Below are positions 35,307 to 44,177 of a stretch of 64,000 bases of DNA, piece by piece (position 1 is the first letter of the stretch; each line of letters starts with the position of its first letter). A program made the position numbers and the translations under genes. This DNA is from Mycolicibacterium sediminis. GTDB lineage: Bacteria; Actinomycetota; Actinomycetes; Mycobacteriales; Mycobacteriaceae. The notes below the pieces were generated by a model, which was not told the DNA's origin, made no database searches, and saw nothing but the letters and a program-made list of their open reading frames with translations. The stretch is taken from NCBI RefSeq assembly GCF_010731735.1, contig NZ_AP022588.1, positions 1,550,001-1,614,000 of the forward strand. Reading direction: 5' to 3'.

Positions 35307-36764
35307 ATGAGTTCGAACGACGACAGCGGGACTTCGGCCAACGCCGAACTCGAGAGGCTCGGGTACGACCCTGAGCTGAAGCGAGCGATGAGCTTGGCTG
35401 ACGTGGTCATCTTCGGCCTCATCTACATGGTGCCGATCGCGCCGATCGCCGTGTTCGGAATCGTGTACAACTTCTCCGCTGGCGCGGTCGGCCTGGTGTA
35501 TCTCGTGGCCGCGATCGCCATGGTGTTCAGTGCGGTGAGCTACCGGGAGATGGCGCGGACCTTCCCGATCGCGGGTTCGGTGTACTCCTACGTCCGTTAC
35601 GGAGTCAACCAGTTCGTCGGATTCATCTCCGGCTGGGCGATCCTGCTGGACTATCTCCTGATGCCGGCACTGCTGTCGGTCTTCGCGGCCTCGGCAATGG
35701 TTTCGCTGGTGCCGAGCCTGCCGGCCTGGGTGTGGATCATCGTCTTCGTCGTCGTCACCGCCAGCATCAACCTGCGTGGCATTACGTTCACCGCGTCGAT
35801 GAACAAGATCTTCCTCGTCATCCAGCTCGTGGTCCTCGCGGTGTTCTGCGTGTGGGCGCTCGTGGCCGTGGCGCAGGGCAAGGGCCACTTCTCCTTCGAT
35901 CCGATCTTCAGCTCGAACACGTTCACCTGGTCGGTCGTCTTCGGTGCCATTCCGATCGCCGCGCTGAGCTTCTGCGGCTTCGACGGCATCTCGACGCTCA
36001 ACGAGGAAGCCAAGGGGGGCGGCAAGACCGTCGCACGGGCCACCATGATCGTGCTGTGGATCTGTACCGCCCTGTTCGTCCTCCAGGTCTACCTCGCAGC
36101 GATCTTCGTACCCAACGGCACGGTGTTCGCCGATGGTGATGACACCAACAACGCCTTCTACAACATCACGGGTCAGGTCATGGCGAACTGGTTCCAGATC
36201 GTCGTCACCCTGACGACTGCGCTGATCGCATTGTTCGCCAACATCGTTGCTTCCAACGGCATTTCGTCGCGCCTTGTGTTCAGCATGGCCCGCGACCGTC
36301 AGCTCCCGAAATTCCTGGCGAAGGTGAACTCGAAGACCCAGGTCCCGGCCAACGCGATGATCTTCATCATGGCGGTGTCCCTGGCCGTGGGAATTTTCGG
36401 GATCGAGAACCCTGCGCTGCTCACCAGCCTGGTCACCTTCGGCGCCCTGACCGCGTACATCATGCTCCACATCAGTGTCCTGGTGCACTTCGGGGGACGC
36501 CTGAGGAGCCGAAAGATTTTCGCCCACTACGTTTCTCCCATCCTAGGCGCGGCCGTGCTGATCTACGCTCTATGGAGCGGCAGCTTCAACGCCAAGCTCG
36601 TCGGGCTGATCTGGTTGGGCATCGGCGTTTTGATCGCCGTGTACTTCCGCGCGACCGGCCGGTCGTTGGCGCAATCGGACATCGATGGCGCATCGGACAC
36701 CCCCCCCACGGCGGTCGACGAGTCGCACGGCACCCCAGTCGTCACCGCCGAGAAGGAGCGCTGA
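35307..36764 (+). CDS. APC-superfamily permease (module C)
   Basis: A 485-residue transporter with about 12 membrane segments. It opens with SLADVVIFGLIYMVPIAPIA and has FPIAGSVYSYVRYG and FCGFDGISTLNEEAKGGGK, the same family layout as the module A permease. ATG 35307 follows GGAAGGAAG; the longer frame is noise. One base separates its stop from the formamidase small subunit, so they are co-translated. It probably imports an amide or amine. Confidence 0.88.
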   Translation: MSSNDDSGTSANAELERLGYDPELKRAMSLADVVIFGLIYMVPIAPIAVFGIVYNFSAGAVGLVYLVAAIAMVFSAVSYREMARTFPIAGSVYSYVRYGVNQFVGFISGWAILLDYLLMPALLSVFAASAMVSLVPSLPAWVWIIVFVVVTASINLRGITFTASMNKIFLVIQLVVLAVFCVWALVAVAQGKGHFSFDPIFSSNTFTWSVVFGAIPIAALSFCGFDGISTLNEEAKGGGKTVARATMIVLWICTALFVLQVYLAAIFVPNGTVFADGDDTNNAFYNITGQVMANWFQIVVTLTTALIALFANIVASNGISSRLVFSMARDRQLPKFLAKVNSKTQVPANAMIFIMAVSLAVGIFGIENPALLTSLVTFGALTAYIMLHISVLVHFGGRLRSRKIFAHYVSPILGAAVLIYALWSGSFNAKLVGLIWLGIGVLIAVYFRATGRSLAQSDIDGASDTPPTAVDESHGTPVVTAEKER

Positions 36765-36765
36765 C

Positions 36766-37131
36766 ATGACCACCACGACCCGACGCAAGGCGTCCGACCG
36801 CACCGCAGAACTGGCTCGACTCCACGCCCGGCGGACCCTCGAGCGAGTCACCGCCGAACACGACGAAGTCGTCGCCGCCGAATTGGACGCCAACCCGTTC
36901 GGACCCCACACCGATCGCACGGCGCGGGTGCTCCGATATCTGCGCAGTCTGCCCATCGCCGGCAAGGAAGTCCTCTTCGCCTCAGGCGACGACGCGTGGG
37001 CGATCGGGAGGATCGTCATTGGTGCACCAGGAAACGTGATCGTCGAGGACGACGTCTTCGACGACTACACAACGGCCGCGCGCACCGTATTGCGCCGTCG
37101 TCTAGCCCGTTTCGTCGATACCGCTGAATAG
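36766..37131 (+). CDS. N,N-dimethylformamidase-like small subunit
   Basis: A 121-residue protein, close to the ~132-residue alpha chain of dimethylformamidase, lying directly before a large-subunit homologue as in known DMFase loci. It is highly charged and probably helical at the N-terminus (ELARLHARRTLERVTAEHDE), with a compact C-terminal part. The assignment depends mainly on size and position, as I cannot align it fully from memory. The start follows AGAAGGAG. Confidence 0.7.
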   Translation: MTTTTRRKASDRTAELARLHARRTLERVTAEHDEVVAAELDANPFGPHTDRTARVLRYLRSLPIAGKEVLFASGDDAWAIGRIVIGAPGNVIVEDDVFDDYTTAARTVLRRRLARFVDTAE

Positions 37132-37143
37132 GCAGGTTGAAAA

Positions 37144-39465
37144 ATGAACCATGACCCCACCACGATCTTCGGCTACACCGATCGCTTCTCTGCCCGTCCA
37201 GGGGAGACGCTGTCGTTCCACGTCAGCAGCGACGAACCAACTCGGTATGACGCGTCGCTGGTCCGGCTGAGTCACGGTTACACCGGGTCCGCCGGCCCCG
37301 GGTTCGTCGAGTACGACGTGCCCGACGCAAGTTTCGCGGGTAGCTACGCCGGCGAACACCACGTCTGCCAACCAGGCTCGTTCGTCGAGATCGAGGATCC
37401 CACCTCAATGCTCGCCGACCCGACCGACGTGGCGATCAGCGTGTACGTCTACGCGACACTCCCCTTGTCCGACCGGGCCGACAATATCGGCGCCTACCAC
37501 GTCACGCAGAACTCCATGAGCCTGACCAACAAGCGTCAAACAATCTGTGGCACATGGGATGAGGACACTGCAACCGGTTATGCGCTGGTGCTGGACGACG
37601 GCGTGCCAACGGTGCTGTGGGGCGACGACGGGCAGGAGCGAACCCTCTCCACGACGAATGTCCTGCAGGCGAACCACTGGTACCGACTCGATCTGCACTT
37701 CGGAAGCGGTGCGGGCGAAGTCCAGCTGACGCAGACACCCATCGCAAACTGCATGAACCAGTTCTCCGATCAAGCCTCGCCCATCGACGTCGACGAGGCG
37801 ACTGCTTCGTTGGGTCAAGGCACCCCCGCCCGAAGTGCTCATCCATTCCGGGTCGCGGCGCTCGCCCGCCGCGACGGCGACCGGTGGTTGGCCGTCGCAC
37901 CGTTCAACGGCAAGATCGGCGCGCTCACCGTCACCCGGGGCGAAGACCCGATCGACGGCACCGGTGCCGAACTCCTGGCACGTTGGCACTTCGGTCGCTC
38001 GTCTTCCGACGACGGCCTCTTGCTGTGGGATGTCGTCGATCTTTCTGACAACAAGCTGAACGGTCGGTGCTTCAACGCGCCGATACGAGCCGTGACCGGA
38101 CCTCTCTACGCGGGGCTGTCGGAGGACTTTCGCAACGCACCCGATGAGTTCGACGCGATCCACTTCCACGACGACGACATCGCCGACGCCGATTGGCCCG
38201 TCGCATTCACCTTCGCGGTCCCCGATGACCTTCCCAGCGGCGTGTACGCCGCCCGCCTGGTGGCGCACGACAAAGCTCACTACGTCCCGTTCATCGTGGG
38301 ACCCGGCAGCCGGAAGAAGGAGGTGGCACTGCTGCTTCCGACCGCCACCTACCTCGCCTACGCCAACGACCGGACCGCCTTCGAAGCCGACGGCGCCGAG
38401 GTCATCGTGTCGCACACCCCGATCCTCAACCAGAATGACGTCGATCTCCAGAACCACCCCGAATTCGGACGGTGCTGCTACGAAATCCACAACGACGGCA
38501 GCGGTGTCGTATTCAGCAGCGTGCGCAAGCCGATCATCACACTCCAGCCCAAGCACCGGGCCTGGTACGGGGCAAACGGCGTCTGGGGCCTGCCGGCGGA
38601 TCTGTGCATCGTGCACTGGCTCGACACGCTCGACTGCGAGTTCGACGTCATCACCGACGAGGACCTGGACGCAGGCGGCTACGAGCTGCTGGCCGACTAC
38701 AAAGTGGTGATCACCGGCGCACACCCTGAGTACGTCACCCGCGGCGAATTGGACGCGCTCGACCTGTTCACCGCACGTGGCGGTCGGCTGATGTACCTGG
38801 GCGGCAACGGGTTCTTCGCGACCGCCTCGTTCGTGCCGGATCAGCCGTACGTGCTGGAACTCCGCCGATCCGCCGGGGGCACCCGGCCCCACCAGTCGAA
38901 CTACGGCGAACGACGGCACGCCACTTCGGGGGAGATGGCGGGACTGTGGCGACACAAGGGCAAGGCGCCTCAGCGATTGACCGGCGTCGGCTTCGCCGCG
39001 CAAGGATTCGACCGCTCGACCCACTACGAGCGGCTCGAAGACAGCCGTGATCCGCTCGCTGCGTTCGTATTCGAGGGAATCGATGACGATGAGATCATCG
39101 GTGACTTCGGCATCATGGGCGGTGGAGCGGCGGGGGCCGAAATCGACTGTTACGACCCGGCGCTGGGCTCTCCGCCAGGCACCCTGGTACTCGCTACCTC
39201 CGGGCCGTTGACCGACGCCTTCCTGGTCGTCATCGAGGAAGTGTATGAGAACCTGCCCGGACAGGGCGGCACTGAACACTCCTACGTTCGGTCCGACATG
39301 GTTCTCGGGGCACTTGAGGGCGGAGGTGGATTCTTCTCGGTTGGGTCGATCGCGTGGACGGCTGCCCTGTCGCACAATGGATACGACAATAATGTCGCGA
39401 AAATCACCGGTAACGTCCTGACGCGCTTCGTGGCCAAGGAACCCCTGGATCAGATGGTCGACTGA
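37144..39465 (+). CDS. N,N-dimethylformamidase-like large subunit
   Basis: A 773-residue protein matching the DMFase beta chain in size (about 762 aa) and layout. Residues ~8-110 form an N-terminal sandwich (IFGYTDRFSARPGETLSFHV), ~120-285 a lectin-like middle part (WYRLDLHFGSG), and ~320-770 the catalytic C-terminal domain. Probable mononuclear-iron ligands, inferred by comparison with Paracoccus DMFase, are Tyr406 (TYLAYAND), Tyr446 (CYEIHNDGSG) and Glu529 (GAHPEY). It should hydrolyse a small amide, releasing an amine and a carboxylate. DMF itself is one possibility; the kinase and phospho-lyase downstream suggest an N-acyl amino alcohol. Confidence 0.85.
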   Translation: MNHDPTTIFGYTDRFSARPGETLSFHVSSDEPTRYDASLVRLSHGYTGSAGPGFVEYDVPDASFAGSYAGEHHVCQPGSFVEIEDPTSMLADPTDVAISVYVYATLPLSDRADNIGAYHVTQNSMSLTNKRQTICGTWDEDTATGYALVLDDGVPTVLWGDDGQERTLSTTNVLQANHWYRLDLHFGSGAGEVQLTQTPIANCMNQFSDQASPIDVDEATASLGQGTPARSAHPFRVAALARRDGDRWLAVAPFNGKIGALTVTRGEDPIDGTGAELLARWHFGRSSSDDGLLLWDVVDLSDNKLNGRCFNAPIRAVTGPLYAGLSEDFRNAPDEFDAIHFHDDDIADADWPVAFTFAVPDDLPSGVYAARLVAHDKAHYVPFIVGPGSRKKEVALLLPTATYLAYANDRTAFEADGAEVIVSHTPILNQNDVDLQNHPEFGRCCYEIHNDGSGVVFSSVRKPIITLQPKHRAWYGANGVWGLPADLCIVHWLDTLDCEFDVITDEDLDAGGYELLADYKVVITGAHPEYVTRGELDALDLFTARGGRLMYLGGNGFFATASFVPDQPYVLELRRSAGGTRPHQSNYGERRHATSGEMAGLWRHKGKAPQRLTGVGFAAQGFDRSTHYERLEDSRDPLAAFVFEGIDDDEIIGDFGIMGGGAAGAEIDCYDPALGSPPGTLVLATSGPLTDAFLVVIEEVYENLPGQGGTEHSYVRSDMVLGALEGGGGFFSVGSIAWTAALSHNGYDNNVAKITGNVLTRFVAKEPLDQMVD

Positions 39466-39785
39466 GCGACGTTGGACGCAGGCTCTCTCCCGGCCGCCAT
39501 CTCGTGCGGGATACTCTCCCGTGCGAGATGGCGACCCTTGGCTGTGCTGGGCACCGACGGCACTGACGATCGATGCCGAGTGATGGGCGGCGAGCCCGGT
39601 GATGCCGGATGGTCGGCGCGCGCGAGAGCGCGCGGATCGACACCGGTGAACCCTGCCCTGTCGCCCGCCAGCCTCCACCTGCCCCGCCACCCTACCGTCG
39701 TTCGTGGTCTCGACTTGGATCGCTTCTCGTCGAGAGCCACGAAATCCCCTGCGCATCAACGAAACAACACGATGAGGAGACAGCC
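39466..39785. other. Intergenic gap with terminator
   Basis: This 320-bp space between the formamidase and the aldehyde dehydrogenase contains the hairpin at 39496-39532 and no gene or operator that I can support. The dehydrogenase probably has its own promoter here. Confidence 0.5.
39496..39532 (+). terminator. Hairpin after formamidase operon
   Basis: GCCATCTCG and CGAGATGGC form a perfect 9-bp outer stem, with a further CGGGA/TCCCG inner pairing around TACTC. It begins 31 bp after the formamidase stop. No U-run follows. Confidence 0.6.
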
Positions 39786-41129
39786 ATGAGCAGCTATACC
39801 GTGATCGATCCAAGGTCCGGCGAGGAACTGACGTCCTACCCGGTCGACACCGACGCCGAGATCGACGCGAAGCTCGACACCGCCCACGGCGCCTACAAGA
39901 CGTGGGCTCGTCAGACGATCGAGGAGCGGGTGGCGCTCCTGCAACGCCTCGCCGAACTCCACGAAGAGCGTCAGGACGCACTCGCCGAGATCATCCAGAA
40001 GGAGATGGGGAAGTCTCGCGAGGACGCCCTCGGCGAGATCGGCGTGTGCATCTCGATCTATCGCTACTACGCTGAGAACGCCGCCGCATTCCTAGCCGAC
40101 GAGACGATCGAGGTCACCAGCGGCCCGGGTACCGCGATCGTCCAAAGGCGGCCCGTTGGAATTCTTCTCGGCATCATGCCGTGGAATTTTCCCTACTACC
40201 AGGTGGCGCGGTTCGCCGGACCGAACCTCGCGCTGGGCAATACGATCCTGCTCAAGCCGGCCCCGCAGTGCCCGGAATCCGGTCTCGCCCTGCAAGGCCT
40301 GTTCGATGACGCGGGGTTCCCGGCGGGAACGTACAACAACGTGTTCGCGACCAACGAGCAGGTCGAACGGATCATCGGCGATCCCCGCGTGCAAGGCGTC
40401 TCGGTCACGGGTTCGGAGCGAGCGGGGGCGGCGGTCGCAGAGATCGCCGGCCGCAACCTGAAGAAGGTCGTCCTCGAACTCGGCGGATCGGACCCCTTCA
40501 TCGTGCTCGGCGTCAGCGACATGGATGAGGCCGTTGACGCAGCCTTCGAGGCGCGCATGGAGAACACCGGCCAGTCCTGCAACGCGGGCAAGCGCGTCAT
40601 CGTCCTCGACGAGTTGTACGACGACTTCGTCGCGCGATACACCGCGAAGATGCTGGCACGGCCCGCGTCCCCGGTATCCTCACTGGTCGCCGCGGAGCGG
40701 CTGAGCGACCAGGTGGGCCGTGCGGTGGCCTCCGGAGCGACGCTGCAGACCAGCGGCGAACGCGACGGGGCCTGGTTCCCCCCGGGCGTGCTCACCGGCG
40801 TCCAACCCGGCGGTGACGTGTTCTACGAAGAGTTCTTCGGCCCAGTGGCGATGGTCTTCCGCGTCCAGGACGAGGACGAGGCGATCAGGATCGCCAACGA
40901 CACCCCGTTCGGACTCGGCTCCTACCTCTTCACCACCGATGCCGACCAGGCCAACCGGGTTGCCGAGCAACTCGAGGCGGGAATGGTCTACATCAACGGT
41001 TTTGGCGGCGAAGGTGCGGAGCTGCCATTCGGTGGGGTCAAGCGTTCAGGCTTCGGCCGTGAACTCGGGCGTCATGGGATCGACGAGTTCGCGAACAAGA
41101 AGCTGATTCGCACCCTGCGCCAACCGTAA
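39786..41129 (+). CDS. NAD(P)-dependent aldehyde dehydrogenase, succinate-semialdehyde type
   Basis: A 447-residue aldehyde dehydrogenase, slightly short as in SSADH-like enzymes. Cofactor region GIMPWNFPYYQVARF, catalytic Glu in VLELGGSDPF and catalytic Cys265 in NTGQSCNAGKRV are present. The C-terminal FGGVKRSGFGRELG is canonical. ATG 39786 follows GAGGAGA. It lies between the formamidase and the kinase/lyase pair, fitting oxidation of the aldehyde made by the phospho-lyase. The exact aldehyde is unknown. Confidence 0.9.
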   Translation: MSSYTVIDPRSGEELTSYPVDTDAEIDAKLDTAHGAYKTWARQTIEERVALLQRLAELHEERQDALAEIIQKEMGKSREDALGEIGVCISIYRYYAENAAAFLADETIEVTSGPGTAIVQRRPVGILLGIMPWNFPYYQVARFAGPNLALGNTILLKPAPQCPESGLALQGLFDDAGFPAGTYNNVFATNEQVERIIGDPRVQGVSVTGSERAGAAVAEIAGRNLKKVVLELGGSDPFIVLGVSDMDEAVDAAFEARMENTGQSCNAGKRVIVLDELYDDFVARYTAKMLARPASPVSSLVAAERLSDQVGRAVASGATLQTSGERDGAWFPPGVLTGVQPGGDVFYEEFFGPVAMVFRVQDEDEAIRIANDTPFGLGSYLFTTDADQANRVAEQLEAGMVYINGFGGEGAELPFGGVKRSGFGRELGRHGIDEFANKKLIRTLRQP

Positions 41130-41140
41130 CCACCCGGGGG

Positions 41141-41171
41141 CAGCGCGCCACTCTGCCTGAGAGGCGCGCTG
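41141..41171 (+). terminator. Hairpin after aldehyde dehydrogenase
   Basis: CAGCGCGCC and GGCGCGCTG pair perfectly over 9 bp around a 13-base loop, 12 bp after the dehydrogenase stop. A strong stem without a long U-run. Confidence 0.65.
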
Positions 41172-41222
41172 TTACCCGCAGGTCGAGGCACGCGGACGGC
41201 GGTGGAGACCCATGTCCTGCTC

Positions 41223-41460
41223 GGGGGCATCGCTGACACTTTTGTGTCTCGGGACATCGCTGACACCTGACCAGAGCTGCGACAATGGTGGTTCTTGGCT
41301 CAGAAGGTGATGGCGATGGACATTCGCGTGGCAGCGGCGTTGGCCGGGCAGATGGACAACGTGGCGGAGTTCTCACCGTGAGCAGATCAGTCGGCAGACG
41401 TTCTACGAAGTCGCTTCTCTTGTCGACCCGGGAAAGAACCCGAGGTCCGCTGCCAGATGA
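41223..41460 (+). mobile_element. Decayed IS481-family insertion sequence remnant
   Basis: Two direct copies of CATCGCTGACAC (41228-41239 and 41255-41266) resemble the terminal sequences of IS481-type elements. A frame from 41310 then reads MAMDIRVAAALAGQMDNVAEF, and after a shift EQISRQTFYEVASLVD; both match the N-terminus of IS481-family transposases (the ISRQTFYKW helix-turn-helix). The remainder of the transposase and the other end are missing. The element is dead and lies directly before the operator of the kinase gene. Confidence 0.7.
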
Positions 41461-41485
41461 GGCGCAGTGGTCCCGGCGGCATATT

Positions 41486-41498
41486 ATTGGTGACCAAT
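41486..41498. promoter_or_regulatory. Perfect operator ATTGGTGACCAAT (site 4)
   Basis: Identical to sites 1 and 3, although 26-29 kb away. It is followed by a second ACCAAT half-site (41501-41506) that makes an overlapping imperfect dyad. A TACGGT -10 box (41522-41527) follows 23 bp later, the same spacing as before the GntR gene, with TTGACC in the -35 position. Confidence 0.7.
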
Positions 41499-41604
41499 TG
41501 ACCAATGCTATGAGTGGCCGATACGGTAGACGAGGAGCGGCACGCTGAAGCTTCTCCAATGCCCGTGAAGTCGATTCAAAACGACGCCACCGAACTGGGG
41601 TTAC

Positions 41605-42675
41605 ATGTCCAAAGCGTCTAACGGCCAGATCGCTTCGAACGTCGCCGTCGCCGCCGCTGCGGCTGAATTGCTGGGGTGCGTGATCGAGCGGGTCGCCCAG
41701 CTTGGTGGCGAGTTCAACCGCACCTATCATCTGACCGCCGAGGGTGGCCGGCGTTTCATCGCCAAGACGATTCCCGACGACGACGTGGAACGCGCACAGG
41801 TGCGTTGGCAGCACGACTTGCTCGACCGGTGCGGGCCGTCTTCGGATCTGCCCACGCCCAGCGTGATGCGAGATCCATCGGGGTCCGACACCGCCACCCT
41901 GTCGTTGGACGCCGATCCGTGGTTGGTGTCATGCTATTCCTGGCTTCCTGGACGAATCGTGGGCGAGTTACCCTGTCATACAGCGGATCTCCTCGCGGCA
42001 TGGGGTCGAGCTGCGGGCCACATGGTCGTTGCCTTGGAGGGGATGACCCCCGGACCGGAGATCAGAACTACCCATGAATGGGACCTCCTGGCTGCACCTC
42101 GGGCCATTGCGATGCATTTCGACGCCGTTGCGGATGACGAGGGTCGCCGTAGCGTCGAAACCGTGTTGCAGTGGTTCGACGACATCGTCGCACCACGACG
42201 TACGGACCTGCCCCGCTCGGTCATCCACCAGGATCTGAACGACCACAACATCCTTGCCGAGGTCGATTCGTCCGGTGTCCAACTGCTCACCGGAGTCATC
42301 GACTTCACCGACGCACTGTTGACGGCCAGGGTCAGCGAGGTCGCAATCGCCGGGGCCTACGCCATGCTCAGGAAGCCAGATCCAGTGGCGGCGCTCGCAA
42401 CCGTGGTCAACGGATTCGGCGAGGTGGTCGAACTGACCGAACTCGAAGTGTCGGTGCTCTTCCCGATGGCTGCGCTCCGCCTCGCGCTCAACGGAGTGAC
42501 GTGGGCGTCGAGGAATGCAGCGATCCAGGGCGGCTACGGGTGGAAGCGATCCCAGCACACCTGGTCGACTCTGGCGCAGCTGGTCGCGCTCGACCCCCGG
42601 GAGGTCCTTGACACGCTGCAAGGCCATCGGGGGCGCCCGAGCTCGACCGATCACCAGGATGACCGACTGGCCTGA
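41605..42675 (+). CDS. Amino-alcohol kinase-like protein (APH/choline kinase fold)
   Basis: A 356-residue phosphotransferase-like kinase. The N-lobe has GGEFNRTYHLTAEGGRRFIAK with a probable ATP-anchoring Lys. The catalytic loop is VIHQDLNDHNIL (HxDxxxxN), and the metal-binding motif VIDFTD replaces the common DFGD. It resembles hydroxylysine kinase and the N-terminal domain of the fused module A protein. It precedes the PLP phospho-lyase by 46 bp. Expected role: phosphorylate the hydroxyl of an amino alcohol so that the next enzyme can eliminate phosphate and ammonia. Confidence 0.82.
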   Translation: MSKASNGQIASNVAVAAAAAELLGCVIERVAQLGGEFNRTYHLTAEGGRRFIAKTIPDDDVERAQVRWQHDLLDRCGPSSDLPTPSVMRDPSGSDTATLSLDADPWLVSCYSWLPGRIVGELPCHTADLLAAWGRAAGHMVVALEGMTPGPEIRTTHEWDLLAAPRAIAMHFDAVADDEGRRSVETVLQWFDDIVAPRRTDLPRSVIHQDLNDHNILAEVDSSGVQLLTGVIDFTDALLTARVSEVAIAGAYAMLRKPDPVAALATVVNGFGEVVELTELEVSVLFPMAALRLALNGVTWASRNAAIQGGYGWKRSQHTWSTLAQLVALDPREVLDTLQGHRGRPSSTDHQDDRLA

Positions 42676-42721
42676 TGCGGCCACCCCAAGGACGATGTCC
42701 ACCAAGTAGGTAGGAGGCGTG

Positions 42722-44068
42722 ATGACCCGAGGGTTAGTCGGATCCGATGCGGGACCGGTGACCATGGCCAACGGATTCGATCGTGAGCGGCTCGACGAGC
42801 TTCCCTCGGCACTGCGTCAGAAGGTGCAGCGCCGCGAGCGGGTGCTCGGACCCGGATATCGACTCTTCTACGACGTACCAGTCGAAGTCGTCCGGGGGCA
42901 GGGGACCTACCTTTATGACTCTGCCGGCAACGAGTTCCTGGACGCGTACAACAACGTGCCGTGCGTCGGGCACTCCCATCCGCGAGTGGTCGACGCCGTT
43001 CACCGGCAGATGCAGTTGGTGAACACCAACACCCGCTACGTCCAGGACATGGTCGTGGACTACGCCGAAGACCTCCTCGGTACCTTTCCCGACGAACTCG
43101 GCAACGTCACCTTCACCAGTACCGGCTCGGAGGCCAACGACCTCGCGCTACGGGTGGCGCGACGGGTGACCGGAAGTGAGGGGGTCATCGTCACGGCAAA
43201 CGCCTACCACGGTCTGACGGCCGCGGTCGCCGCATGCTCGCCCTCACTGGGTGAAAATTCTCCGCTTGGCCCTCACGTGCGGACGATCTCGGCCCCCGAC
43301 CCGCGGTTGGCGGCTGGTGACCTTTCGGCTCATTTGGCGACCGAGGTGCGACGTGCGATCGCGGATCTACGGCGGCACGGATTCGGCCTCTGCGCGCTGA
43401 TGGCAGACAGCATCTTCTCCTCCGACGGCGTGTTCGCGGACCCCCCGGGCTTCCTGGCCGCGGCCATGGAGGAGGTGCACGTCGCGGGCGGGCTGTGGAT
43501 CGCGGACGAGGTACAACCAGGATTCGGACGCACCGGCACTACGTGGTGGGGATTCCAGCGACACGGAATCGCCCCAGACATCGTGACCATCGGAAAGCCG
43601 ATGGGTAACGGACTGCCGATCGCGGCCGGGGTGTTCCGCCCGCACCTGCTCACCGAGTTCGGCCGAGATATTCGATACTTCAACACATTTGGTGGAAGCT
43701 CGGTGTCCATTGCCGCAGCGCATGAGGTGCTACGAGTGATACGCGACGAGAAGCTCATCGCCAACGCCGGGGCAGTTGGTGCGGTGCTGCGCGAGGGCAT
43801 CTCCCAGATCATCGGCAACGATCCACGTTTCACCGACGTGCGAGGCGCTGGCCTCTTCATAGGCGTGGAGGTCGGCTCGACCGAGCACCCCGGCCGTCCG
43901 GATCCGCAAGCGGCGGCATCGATCGTCAACCGTCTGCGCGACCGTCGCGTGCTCATCTCCGCTTCCGGCTATCACGGGAACGTTCTCAAGATCCGTCCGC
44001 CGATGGCGTTCCGCGCCGCGGATGCCGACCGGCTGCTCACTGAGCTCGAGTCGGTGGTGCGGAGCTAA
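42722..44068 (+). CDS. Class III PLP enzyme, probable amino-alcohol-phosphate phospho-lyase
   Basis: A 448-residue class III aminotransferase-fold protein. It has YNNVPCVGHSHPRVVDAV, the AGXT2L/ETNPPL-like signature also seen in the fused module A protein, Lys292 as PLP base (TIGKPMGNGLP), and WIADEVQPGFGRTG for the cofactor. The ATG at 42722 lies four bases after AGGAGG; a GTG at 42719 is too close to it. Together with the kinase upstream it should convert a phosphorylated amino alcohol to an aldehyde, ammonia and phosphate. A simple transaminase role cannot be ruled out. Confidence 0.82.
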   Translation: MTRGLVGSDAGPVTMANGFDRERLDELPSALRQKVQRRERVLGPGYRLFYDVPVEVVRGQGTYLYDSAGNEFLDAYNNVPCVGHSHPRVVDAVHRQMQLVNTNTRYVQDMVVDYAEDLLGTFPDELGNVTFTSTGSEANDLALRVARRVTGSEGVIVTANAYHGLTAAVAACSPSLGENSPLGPHVRTISAPDPRLAAGDLSAHLATEVRRAIADLRRHGFGLCALMADSIFSSDGVFADPPGFLAAAMEEVHVAGGLWIADEVQPGFGRTGTTWWGFQRHGIAPDIVTIGKPMGNGLPIAAGVFRPHLLTEFGRDIRYFNTFGGSSVSIAAAHEVLRVIRDEKLIANAGAVGAVLREGISQIIGNDPRFTDVRGAGLFIGVEVGSTEHPGRPDPQAAASIVNRLRDRRVLISASGYHGNVLKIRPPMAFRAADADRLLTELESVVRS

Positions 44069-44102
44069 CTCGAGCCGGGCTGATTCGAGCCGGCGCCCGC
44101 AT

Positions 44103-44135
44103 GACGGTCCTCTGGACGGCATCTGATCAGACAGC
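44103..44135. repeat. Left part of duplicated LysR locus (copy A)
   Basis: GACGGTCCTCT, nine different bases, then CTGATCAGACAGC occur here 42 bp beyond the lysR stop and again, with identical spacing, at 61801-61833. Confidence 0.8.
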
Positions 44136-44177
44136 GGCGGGTCTGCAGCGGCGCAGAGTCGCTGCAGCTCACCCTTG

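Noticed and set aside
37405..39981. An 858-codon minus-strand open frame
   Set aside because: It is antisense to the formamidase large subunit, with no domain signatures.
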